This document shows positions 22,433-33,326 of a stretch of 64,000 nt of DNA, one piece after another (position 1 is the first letter of the stretch; each line of letters opens with the position of its first letter). The notes under the pieces were generated by a model that worked only from the letters and a program-made list of their open reading frames with translations, was not told the DNA's origin and made no database searches. Both the position numbers and the translations under genes were made by a program. Source of the DNA: Amylostereum areolatum (taxonomy: Eukaryota > Basidiomycota > Agaricomycetes > Russulales > Stereaceae); NCBI GenBank assembly GCA_012932865.1, contig SAXG01000049.1, forward strand, positions 186,001 to 250,000. The letters run 5' to 3'.

Positions 22433-23709
22433 ATGTCCTCCCGCATCTCAATTGCCCGCCCACAAGGTGGCGGGTACGCTCCCGACCCCCATGGCTTCGG
22501 AAACTCGCGCCCCTCGTCAGGCTACAGAGCCGCCAACCCCGATGACCCGCTCGAGAAGATTCGCGTGTACAGCAAACAAATCGAGGACAACATCGAAATT
22601 TACTCCCAACCGCTCAAGCCACATCTTCCTGCCATTGGGCGCTTCATGATCGTCGTCACTTTCCTCGAAGATGCTCTCCGAATCCTCTCTCAGTGGAAGG
22701 ACCAACTTTGGTACCTTCAAAAGTACGCGCGCACGCTTCCGTGGCTTGTTCTTGATCCTTACCCGGCTGTTTCAGACACAGGAGCTTCCCCTGGGGTATC
22801 TCCCATACTTTCCTTCTTATTAATGTTATCGTGCGTTGGCTAGCGGCTGCACTACTGTTTCTCTTCCTTCGACTCACTCCGATTCGTATTTACGCAGGTC
22901 ATGGTCGGAGCATCGGGAGCAGTTATCACCAAACGTCACACTGAATATGCAGTTGCTGGTCTCCTCGGGGTTGTCATCGCGCAGGGTTTCGGCTACGGCC
23001 TCATTTTCGACCTTAACTTCTTCCTTCGCAACCTTAGCGTTGTTGGCGGCCTCTTCATGGTGTTCAGTGATTCGATGATCACCCGCAAGAAGCTATTCGC
23101 TGGACTCCCATCTCTGAGCGAGAATGACAGGCGGAAATAGTACGTTACCTGCTCATAGCGCGATAAACGATTGTTATTTACCCTTCGTCCAGCTTCCTCC
23201 TTGCGGGCCGTATCCTTCTCATCTTCCTTTTCCTCGGATTCGTTCTCCAGGGTCAATGGAGCTTCGCGCGTGCGGTGATGTCTGTTGTTGGGTTTATCGC
23301 GTGTGCCATGGTCGCTGTCGGATTCAAAGCCAAGTGGTCCGCGTCCTTCCTTGTTATCCTGCTCAGTATATTCAACGTGGCCGTCAACAACTGGTGGAGC
23401 GTGAACCACGCACATCCAGCGCGGGACTTCCTGAAGTACGTGTCTTCAGATTGCCATTGATAGCCTCGAGCTAACACGTGATCGCTCATATAGGTACGAC
23501 TTCTTCCAAACGTTGTGTAAGTTCCGTTTCTGTGCCTTTAGCGATTCCGGCTTGTTCAAGCTTTCATTCTTAGCGATCGTTGGCGGGCTGATCCTTCTGG
23601 TGAACATGGGTCCTGGTACGTAACGTGTGATGATACGTCATTAGGTCTGCGGCTGACGATTGACTTTGAAGGTGGCCTATCGGTGGACGAGAAGAAGAAG
23701 AACTACTAG
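22433..23709 (+). CDS. ERV29: ER cargo receptor Erv29 / SURF4
   Basis: Packs soluble secretory cargo into COPII vesicles and recycles between ER and Golgi. Start ATG 22433 (MSSRISIARPQGGGYAP). The soluble N-terminus leads to LEKIRVYSKQIEDNIEIYSQPLKP and IGRFMIVVTFLEDALRI, the diagnostic SURF4 opening. Membrane segments follow: FPWGISHTFLLINVIV, EYAVAGLLGVVIAQGFGYGL, LSVVGGLFMVFSDSM, FLLAGRILLIFLFLGFVL, VMSVVGFIACAMVAVGF and FLVILLSIFNVAVNNWW. The C-terminus ends VDEKKKNY, so the last four residues KKNY form a KKXX COPI retrieval signal. Five short introns. About 325 residues, normal for the family. Nothing looks broken. Confidence 0.96.
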
Positions 23710-26700
23710 GCGAGGGCTAGTGTTCCTACGGGATGGAGACGGCACCAGCTACGGCGCCAGGCGGCGGACATGTGTTGACCCAAGTACGATATATATTGCG
23801 TCAAGTTTTGTTTCTTCCCTCTCCGCCAATCATCGTCCGCCTGTTAACCCTATCGTCCACATATGGATGTTTACGGCATCTATGCCGTTCACGATGCGCT
23901 ACGTCAAATCCGCAGACTTCTTCTTGGTTCGAATTCAGTGGTAAGAAGCTCTATGTTATCGTTGGTGCAAGACACACGCGCTTCACCGAGCGCGTCTGTC
24001 GAACGACAACAACACGTTAAAGCGCTCTTTGACCCCTCGACTGCTGACCCCTATCGTCATCTCGTGCTTTGTGGCCAGACACCCAAGAGACGCAGCTTCT
24101 CAGAACAGACATGAATTTTCTTCGTTATGACGGCGGTGATCAAGGGTCCCAGGCTCGCCTTTCCTTTCATGCATGACGGCAACGCAACCATGTGAGCTTG
24201 CGTTGGGCGTCTTAGAAGAATGGTCGTTAGAACATGTTCTCTTTATCGTACGCAACGCCAGGTGGGGCAGCTTGCTAGCCTTCGACAAGAGCGCCATTCT
24301 ATTCGGGTTCTGATGTCCCGTACAAGGACATTGCGGTATATGTTTTGGGGTATTGAGAATCCGTTTACACTTCCCACGTGTGGCACTGAGGCGTTTGCCA
24401 GCGTTACCTCATCCACGAACGTCCGGCGCTGGCAGATGTCATCATGCATAGACGTGAACTACTAGTATTTACTATACAGCCGTTTACATTCGAGAGATTG
24501 GCCTTCTTCCTATCTTAGAACATCGCTCATCAGCGTCCGGCCGTGACAATCGTGGCTCCCGAACCTTAGACTGAACGCCCGTGTGTATAATTGAATGTTT
24601 CGATTCGACAACTTGGAAGGTGCGTAAACTCCACACAGACAAGACGCGCGGACCGCTCGGAACCTTTTCATTTGCGCCGATCCCATCGAGAGGCGGGACA
24701 TGCCGCGCAGACTCGAGGGTTTGGCTCATGTTCAGAACTCTAACCTAGCTCTCACTCATCCTCCCTGGAATGATCACACAAACCTCTTAGGGAGCCCAAT
24801 TCAACGCGACGTCTTGCTCGTGTACACAGAGGCTGCGCGACGGTGCAGTCTATGGCCATCATAATCCGGCCCCGACCACGCCTTTTCCAAAAGCGTCGGC
24901 GGAGTAGTAGTACGTGATTGCGTCGCCAGATCGCGGGTCGACACCTGTCCAAGTAGTATTTATTGCGTCGTCCTCGCGAGAGGATAATCGAAGCCGTTGG
25001 TTCGTACGGCACTTTATGCTACTTCTCTCGTCTTCTCAATTTCACAGAGCCTTGTCCGCAAAACCGATGTGCGTCGTTCTCACAGGCTTGAACCATCTCA
25101 CCAGATGCGCCAAGTAACACCCAGTCATGTCTTTAAACTGGATCCTTGTGGAAGTATCGTACGTCTTCAATACGTCACATAAACCGCTGACGCATGTCTT
25201 GATGGGCGAAATTCGAAGACCAGGCTGGCTGCCTCGAAGAAGAATATGAAAGATGTATTTCTTCCAGCAGGGACGATCTGCAACAGGGCATCTGAACGCG
25301 CGTCGCTGGCAGCCAGGATAGCTCGGCAGAGCCGATCGACTGATATCTCGGGGGAGAATCGCTCGCAAAAGCGAAGAAGCGATCAAAAGGTCGATTTTCG
25401 TTCAATTTTTAATTCCCCTTCTTGGGCGTTCTCTGTTCTCTTCCGGTCGTTTCCTACAGGCTCTGCTTACTCCATCCAAAGAACTAATGCAGCTGACGCA
25501 ACAGATGCTCTTAGGAAAGTGGGCCCGAGCTTCTTACTCCCCTTCCGGATTGGCCTTTAACGCGCTCACGGCCAGGCTGCGGACATGAAAAAGATACTTG
25601 GCTGTTTTTGCGCTATCAAGGTCAACCTGAAAATTGGAAGTTTTTGTCTATTGATCCCGGGTTACAGGAGGTTACCCACGGCAGGCCTTCGCGTGAGTGG
25701 CGTTCACACTGTCGTCCCTCCGTTGATAAATTCCCTCACTCCGGCTTCGGTATACCAGCTTAGTACCACCGCTACTAATTGACCCCGATCCGGCTCGGTT
25801 CAGCTTAGCTCGTAGTCAATTATGCATGTGCCGCTGCCTGGCATCGCATGAAGAATGAACGCACGCTTTCCGCGAACGCTTGTTCAAACTACGCGCGCAA
25901 TACGTCCACGGCCCTGACCTGAGCGAAGGAAAGCTCAGGACCGGCCCGCACATTGGTATGTTTGTTCCTACTCTGGCTGTATTGGAGACTTCGGGAAGGC
26001 AATAGCCAGCCCCAAGCGCGCAGGAATATATTCTTCCCCGAGTCCCGTGGCCAGAGTTTCTCCATCGAGCAAGTTCCATACGAGGGCATTCCCTCTCTAT
26101 AGCCCAATCCTATATCTGGCTATCTTCTTGAACTCACTGGGTGCAGGAAAGGTTAATACGGGCCAAGTTGGTTCCACGCATGTAGTGCGGTTCACAAGTT
26201 TTTCCGCCTTCTTGTGTTCTCTGAACCGCTTCGGTGCATGGAGGTCGACAGCCTTCCACGCGCCCGCTACGTCTCCCTCGGTCTACTGTTCCCGGGGCCC
26301 GCGTATCTTCCGCTCAGCGACAGGTAAGATGGCGAATTGCCTAGCGTCTAAGGCGCCGTAGTATCTCGCTTTTGTCGCCTTAGTTTCAATTCCTGCCAAG
26401 CAACCTCGCCTGCATCGTAACAAGATGCCCATCCTTGTCACTGCCGACCAAGCTCGGTCCAGCGCTTGAGCGGGGGACATCCCAATTATAGACGACACCG
26501 AAACGCAACGCCGCTACTTTATAGGTTACCTCGTTTGAATACGCGTGGTATGTGAACTTTAGAGTCCTTCTGACTGGCTTTGTTCTTATCGACGCCGCAT
26601 CTTCTCTCCCAATATGACTTTGGATCCTTATACCCCACAGGTCTGGACCTTTCCTGCAAAGGAATAGTGCTCCTTTTCTCAGCAAGCATACAGTTGTCCC

Positions 26701-27703
26701 CCGACGGCCGTGCCGCCATATGTGTACAGCATCCCACCTACACATTCCGACTCTGGACGTCTCAGAGGATCCCAGCCGTTGATGTTCCGATCGGCTGAGG
26801 TTTTGAGGTTGATACATGCAACGCACTACGTCGGATGTTAGGCGCTTGTCACAGCGACCGGGTCTGTCGAGCTCTGTCCCAGTGTCATGCTGATGGATCC
26901 ATCGGCGATGGTCTGTAGCGCTTCCGATCACGACTTTGCCAACTCCGTCGAGCGCGGTGCGCTCTGATCATTGCAGTAACCGGGCCCTTTCCACTCGTCA
27001 TGATAGTTGGTCTGGCGGTGACTAAGTCCTGTTGTATTCGTATTGGTATTGTAGACGTCCATACCTGGAGTAATTTACCTAAAAACACACGTACAGCAGT
27101 AGCTGTATATATATGCGGATGGTATATTGACTGCCATCGGCTTCATCTCAATCGGAGTTTGGGTCTAGGTTCTGTCGAAGATTGAGGCGTCACGCGCATA
27201 TAGGAAAGCGCTGGTCAAGTATAGCTACAGCGTTATAACTCTGTCCCATGGATTCTACATATGCTAAATGACATGTCATGCCGAGGTGCGGGATCCGGGT
27301 ATTGATCCCGGTGAGTATGAATGAAGTAAAGATGTTTCAGAGATGGCGTGAGGTGGTGGTACAAAATGACAACGTGAGCACGGAACTGGGTATACGGATA
27401 TGCTGCTGTACCAGCGGAAACTAGGAGAGTACAACTATTGAAACAAAGCGATAGGAGGGAGGTGAAGGACGGGTCATCGCTTGCCCTGGTCCAAATAAGG
27501 CGACCGGCTAAAAAAACGGAAAAGCAATTAGGATGTGCGATGACAAGACAGGCGTTCGGAAATCAGATATAGTCCATGCACAAACCGGGTCTAGCTAGGC
27601 GAAAGAATGAAGAGGGAAGAAAAGATGATTGTTCCTTCTGCTGCCAAGGTTCATGCTAGCGCAAAAGCAGGGTGGCATCGAGGACCTCGGAGGGTATAGA
27701 GCG
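23710..27703. other. Four-kilobase stretch without a convincing gene
   Basis: Open frames are short, on both strands, and mostly overlap each other. The most protein-like fragments are on the minus strand: LVWNLLDGETLATGLGEEY at about 25970-26080 and a 181-codon frame at 26386-26931. On the plus strand 26047-26361 is also open. I cannot join them into a gene or recognise a family. No terminal repeats, polymerase or transposase motif was seen. This could be decayed transposon or gene remnants, a non-coding RNA region, or a gene with many tiny exons that I missed. Confidence 0.45.
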
Positions 27704-29053
27704 TCAGGTATAACGGCGTAGAGCATGGGGATCGTGATATCCCGCTCCTGCGCTTTCTAAGGGTAAGGAGTAAGGGCCCCCATGAGGGGGGGCGCGATAA
27801 GCGCCGCGACCACGACTAGGGCTGCTGTCTTGACGGCGCGGCACGGAGAGTTGTTGCAGATATTGTACGTCGGCGGGGTCTCGTCTGGGCTGTGGGCACG
27901 ACTGGAGATACTCCAGCGGAACGAGTGCTGGCGCTTGCGAGTGAGTGTAGCTCGGTGGCGCATATTGAGCGGCGGGGTATGACGGATGTGGAGCACGAGG
28001 GTAAGGGGACGAGTCTGAGGAAGGTGGGCGGCGGTAAGGAGGGGACGGTCGGGAGGATATAGGCCGCGTGGATTCTAGTGAAGACGCTCGGGGTACTGCG
28101 TATACCGATTCAGGCGGAGATGGTGGGTGCGAACGTGGTGGTGGTGTTGGTTCGTGTTGCATCGTGGAGGAGAATATCGTGTAAAGCGCGCCAGAGCCAG
28201 CGGATGGAGAGAACGATTGTTCGGATACGGGACCGATGATCTGGCCCATGGTACGACGAATATCTTCCCGCTTGCCCTTGACAGCACGAGCACTCCGGAA
28301 GAGGCCCTCAGGGACGGCCATGCGGCCAACGTCGGGAACATCGTCGATTCGACCTAGGTTATCTACGGTCCGCTGATTGAAGTAGGCGGCTAAGCGAAGG
28401 TCAGCCGCCGACGGTGGATGAAGAGTGAAACGGGACGGACTTAGGTGCCACTTTCGGGTGATATCCTGTGGCTGGTCTTCTGGTAGAGTAACGTAGACGC
28501 TGTATGTCTGTTTTATCAGTTTGTCGCTTTCGGGGATAGGTTTTGGGGGTTTGCTACGGTCGATTCAGTAGTTGGTTGTGTGAGGAGAGCGGTGCGTAGT
28601 CATGAGGACGTACCCGGAGCTCGTAGGCCGGTCTTGCACCTGAGGTTCCCTCTGATAATAAAAGAGAAACTCCTACCACATTATTTAGTTTGTTGTTCAA
28701 TGACAGCGGGACACGAAAAACCCCGGAGACCGACCTCTCGAATACGGGAAGGACCCCAAGACATTCCATCTGTCCTGGAAAATGAACGTCATGAGTTGGG
28801 CAATTGTTTCAGACGAGAAGGGAGATCGTTACCATCGCTCCATGCTGAGACCACCGGAATCGGACGTTGTCGCGCTACGGTCCTCCCAGACATAAACATT
28901 GCCTGGCTTTATCGCCTTGCGTTCATCGGCATCGAGGCGACGGGTGAGCAAGGTAAGGACGTTTCTTGCGACGGCATAGAATACTTGGAGAGCGTCCTGT
29001 GCGGTGCGGATGCGCACGTTCTGGAGGGTGGGCTGCTGTTTGTAGCAGGGCAT
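27704..29053 (-). CDS. Gti1/Pac2 family (WOPR) transcription regulator
   Basis: WOPR proteins bind DNA and act as switches of morphology, sporulation and pathogenicity in fungi (Wor1, Ryp1, Mit1, Sge1, Pac2). Start ATG 29053 gives MPCYKQQPTLQNVRIRTAQDAL. WOPR part A continues FYAVARNVLTLLTRRLDADERKAI then PGNVYVWEDR. After introns comes ERWTDGMSWGPSRIREEFLF, which matches the RWTDG-WSPSR core. WOPR part B is KLIKQTYSVYV then the HLTAYFN-like stretch with TVDNLGRIDDVPDVGRM (about 28330-28520). The last exon is a Pro/Ser/Tyr/Arg-rich disordered tail (PPPRSHPPSPPESVYAV...) ending HALRRYT at 27704. About 300-330 residues. At least four introns interrupt the DNA-binding domain. The target genes are unknown. 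It stands alone between a gene-poor stretch and the J-protein gene. Confidence 0.88.
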
Positions 29054-30452
29054 GAGGGGGGTGAGGGGGGTTGTGGGGGGAAGAGGAGAAGGGGAGATGG
29101 ACGAACATGGAGAGAGTTAAGTAGTCCCAATAGGCGCAGCCTTGCTGGGTCAGGGACCCAACTTGAAAAAGGTTCCGAGCGAAAGAAGCTTTTCCTCCTC
29201 TCTGTCCGAATCGAGACATAATTACAATCCAACGGTCGATCGGCTCGGCCGTCGAACCTATATTATATAAGCATCTTACCCCGAATAGCTTTTCCCAAAA
29301 AAAAGTCGGCAATCCAATCCATCCAGGCGGAGCTCGTCTGCCATCCCCATTCCAGGAAACCTCGGCCTCCACCTCCACCCACCTTGCCGTGTACCCGTAC
29401 CGTACCACCGAGAATATCGACCCGACGCTTACGCCCGCAGCCTTTCAGCGACAAAACGGTTTCAGTGGGCTGGGCACGTCATCGGGGAGATCGTCGCCGA
29501 CAGCCCCTCGTCGCCCCCTCCGATGGTTTGACTAGTGGATCGTGGCCGCCGAGACATCGCCGGTTTGCCTGTCGCAAGGAGAAACCGATGCAATACCGCC
29601 ACCGTGTACGAGGTCGACGGTCGTGTGTGAGCGTGAGGCCATCGCTGCGAAGGTGACGAGCGATGCTGCCACTGCGATCATGAATTCAAGAGGAGCGAGA
29701 TCTTGTAAAAGCCAGCGAAATCTGGATCAAATACTTCCGTCTCGGAGTTAGCCAGCCATCAACGTTGGCGAAGCCTATCAGGGCCACCGATTGCAATTTC
29801 CCGGTCATTTAGGACACCAAATCCGGGATACCGCCGGGGCTCTGTATGTAATAACCTTACTTTACCTCGTGGACCGCACCGAACAAAGCAAGATTCCTGT
29901 GAGAGCGAACGCGAGTCAACCCACCTGTCCATCGATGAGAAAAGATTAGACTTTTCACCAGCGCTCATCACAGAGTTTTGGTCGTGTACATGTGCCACAC
30001 AGCGTTCGCTGCTCCCTCCCTGTGCGTTGCCACTCGATGCTTTTTCCAAATCCGTTTACGTTGCATGACGTTCTAGCAGTGATCCATATGCAAGCATGAG
30101 CCGGGCGGCCGAGAGATAGGCGCTCGGCTAGAAGCTTATCTTCGAATGAAGCAAGATGGGAGAAGGCTCTTCGGCGTGAGCATCCTTGACCGCCATCGTA
30201 CGTGCCTTTTCCCACCTCATACCTATAAGGAAAGGGACGAATAGGGCATAGGACGGAGGCGGCTGTTCGCCGTGCGCCTGATTTTGGGCCAAAGGCTTGA
30301 TGTGGAATGCACTGCCATTGCTATCCGCGTGGATCGCGACGCTCCGAGGTCCTGGCGAAGGATTTCATTAGAGATGGAGACAATACAGGTTTACGAAAGT
30401 AGTGAGTGGGGGTCCTGAGGGGTGCCGCATGATTAGTATGTAACAATAACGA
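29054..30452. other. Upstream region of the WOPR gene
   Basis: About 1.4 kb with no supported gene; WOPR regulators often have long promoters. The T/C-rich minus-strand frames at 28909-29408 look like shadow of a C/T-rich leader. A TATATTATATAA stretch lies near 29260-29270, about 210 bases upstream of the WOPR ATG on the correct side for a TATA box. Confidence 0.4.
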
Positions 30453-32985
30453 TTAAGCACTCTCTACGACGATGTCGACACGATGGTCTGTATAATTGCA
30501 GTCAGCAACCGTATTATCAACGAAAATGGAGCACAATGGAAGATATGAAGTGATAACGTACCTTCTTGGGGAAGCACCACCGCCATCTCGTCCGGAACCT
30601 CGACGTAGTGCATACGAGCATCAAAAAGATACCGTATGCGCAGTGCCTTTGCGAACGAAGGGGCGGGATCATAGAATCCTTGCAGTCCAGACTAAATCGC
30701 GATAGATTAAAATCGTACCGCCAGATGCTGCGGGAAGGGAGGACGGGGAATGCAGAGTGGACCTAGAGTGTGAAAACATACCTTTGGGCGGTGTCCTGGG
30801 ATGTACAGTTGACTCTTATGAACAAGGGCTTGCACGGGGACAGTAACGTCCACAATCAACTCTTTCGCCTCAGGATCTGGATCCGTGGGACCATACGTAG
30901 CCTCAAGGACGACAAGGCCTAGATGTATATTCCTCAGTGAGGCGGTGATCAACATTACACGGCAACGGAGACGACAGACCGCCTACAGCCTTCTCTGCTT
31001 GTGTGTGCTTCCGAGCTGCGTCCTTGAGCAGGGATATTGTGTCTTCAAATTCCCGTCTGACGGAAGACTTTTCTTCGGCAAACTCCTTTCGGGCGGCACG
31101 ATAAAAGCTACGGATGGTCCGTGACTCAGGCGGGAAAATGATGGACGACGGGGACTTGAGCTTACTCGATTCGTTGTCTCCGCCGACGGGGCTTGAGAAC
31201 CAAATTGTATACCAACCCAAATACTGCAGCTGGCATAGTCGCCGCCAGTACTGCCAGGGAAGGATCATAGTGGTCGGCGAGGGTCACAGGGATGACGAGC
31301 CGCTGGCCGAGATACGCCATACTGTAAGTTTGAATGTAGCAATTAGCATATATGATCCGTCAGAATACGTATAGTTTATACGTACTCGAATTTGAGCTCT
31401 ACAACCATCGAGGACAGGAAAACAGACGCTGTAACGCCAGTATTGCCATTGCCCCATGCGCCTGTAAGAAGCCACGACAGCCCGTCCAAGCCGAATATGA
31501 GCCCTAGTTTGGCCTGGGTTTCGATTTCCGAAAACGTTATGCCCCATTCCGCTCGTAGACCCGTAGCACGGCCCGCCAGTGCCATACCACACGACCAGTG
31601 GATGGCGCCGACGCCAAGCCCTGAGACTGACCCTAGAGCGCTGCCTCCGGATTGACGTCGTGACCGAGATTCTGGAGTGAGATTAAATGGAGTAGGTGAG
31701 ATAACGCTTAAGTCTAATGAAGGCCGAGGTTCAGTAGAGACGGTGATTACGCCTTGAGTAAATGAATCTTTGAAGAGAGATCGAGTGTAGCTTAGGGTAA
31801 GAGGAGGGCGCATCAAAACTGGTACGAGAGGAACCACCGTTTGCGCAGTGAATGTGAACTCATTTGTCCCATGCGAAGCTCTCAGACTGACAACAGTGGG
31901 GTGAAAAATTGAGGCAGTGGCCTAACGCGATGTTCAGACAGAGTCAGATATCTGGTCCAGTGTTGTGATGGGATGGCCGCTCGCCTCAAAATTTAAACGG
32001 GGCGAATATTGATGCCGGATGGTGCCTATGAAAACACCTGAACCTTGCGCGCCAGGCTTCCCGCGTGAAACGCGACTTGCGAGAATGACTTTCGTCCTGG
32101 GAGTGATGTTGGTCTGCAAAGCAGGGGGATCAGCCGTACGCATAGCAAAGTCACTCAAAAAAGCGAACCTGAAATCTATGACGAACTGAGAAGGAGTGTG
32201 TGCGAACACCGCTGACGCGCTCACGAAGCTCGTCGACCCAGGTATAAAACCCGACGGCCTGGCTACGCCGCACCAACGTCCGTCCGTCGATGCCTATGCT
32301 CACGCGTCCTTGGGGGCGAATTATGTCCTCTAACTCCTGTTGGTCTAGATCACGCCTCCTGAACAGCAAGAGATCTTTGAGCTATGTCACCCGTTGGTCA
32401 ACGCATGTGTAATATAGGGATAGGGAATAAATACCTCCTCTCCGGACTTATTGCGCCATTCCGGGGGCCATTCTCGTTTCAGACCACCATATCCTGCGAC
32501 AGAGATTCAAAAGGCACGTAGGCGTGGCCCGGATGTATGAAACGAACCGAGAACGTCGTAAACCGTTCTAGGAATGACCTTGGGGTCAGTAGAGGGTGGT
32601 GAACATGGCAGTCAACACTCACCGACGGAATGGGTCCGAGAGAACTATGTATTCAATGAACGAGTGAGTAGCCATAATAAGAAGGCTGAGCGAGCCACGC
32701 ACCTTCATAAGCCTTCTGGATCTCCAAGAAGCGTTTTGAGGCAGTTGTTTTGGTATTCTCGTCGCGCTGCTTGTCCGGATGGAAAATGACTGAGAGATTT
32801 CGGTATCGCTCCCTTATTTCATTGTCAGAGGCTGATCGAGGTAAATTGAGAACGGAGCTGGAAGGCATCAATGTCACGTCAAACATGGGTAAGGACTCGG
32901 CAAGTGGATGCGCGCACTAGAAGAAGTCGTCCTGTTGTGAGGGGTTGTTGGAAGATATATTATAATCTTCGCGAGGAAGAGACAT
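30453..32985 (-). CDS. DNAJC11: J-domain protein, DNAJC11-like (DUF3395), mitochondrial association likely
   Basis: Hsp40 co-chaperone; metazoan DNAJC11 associates with the MICOS/SAM machinery. Exon 1 starts at ATG 32985 (MSLPREDYNISSNNPSQQDDFF) and splices at 32908 or so into YSVLNLPRSASDNEIRERYRNLS, completing helix I and II of the J domain with HPDK (catalytic HPD present). Later exons give LEDIIRPQGRVSIGIDGRT, TNITPRTKVILASRVSRG, HQYSPRLNFEASGHP, AIHWSCGMALAGRATGLRAEWGITFS and the C-terminal DUF3395 block. That block includes KKLKSP-like SSIIFPPESRTIRSFYRAA, LVVLEATYG, ELIVDVTVPVQALVHKSQL and ALRIRYLFDARMHYVEV, ending HRVDIVVESA at 30453. Domain order and end match DNAJC11. More than ten introns. 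Shares a 341-base divergent promoter with SEC5. Confidence 0.87.
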
Positions 32986-33326
32986 GCAAGAAGACCCAAG
33001 AAATCGTTACGGCTACTTTTGAGGATAAGTCCTGGACGTCGAGAAACAAGTCGAGTGTAAAGTTGCAGACTGTAGCTGTTACGCGCTCAATTACCGGTCG
33101 GGTCACCGCTTCTCCGTTTCGGCCGCAGCACGTGATCCGTCGCGCGTTAGTGTTGCCAATGCCAATATTGCTACCACCATTCCGGCATTTGCTACCACAT
33201 ACTTCAAGTCTTTAACTGGCATTGATAGCCTCCCATCTGTACCCGAGTCGCCTTGTCCGGTTACCCACTCATAAAGTCCTTTAACGAGCTGCCAGTGTCG
33301 GTCATTGTCCCCAATTGTGACAGAAC
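32986..33326. promoter_or_regulatory. Bidirectional promoter region, DNAJC11-like / SEC5
   Basis: The 341 bases between the two start codons must contain both core promoters. A TTACCGGTCGGGTCACC stretch near 33092 and an AGCACGTGATCC E-box (CACGTG) near 33130 are the only motif-like features I noticed. Their function is not established. Confidence 0.35.

Noticed and set aside
27280..27316. CCGGGTATTGATCCCGG, resembling a tRNA T-arm
   Set aside because: The loop lacks the TTCGA B-box core, and there is no D-arm, anticodon stem or matching acceptor stem around it. It is only a short hairpin.
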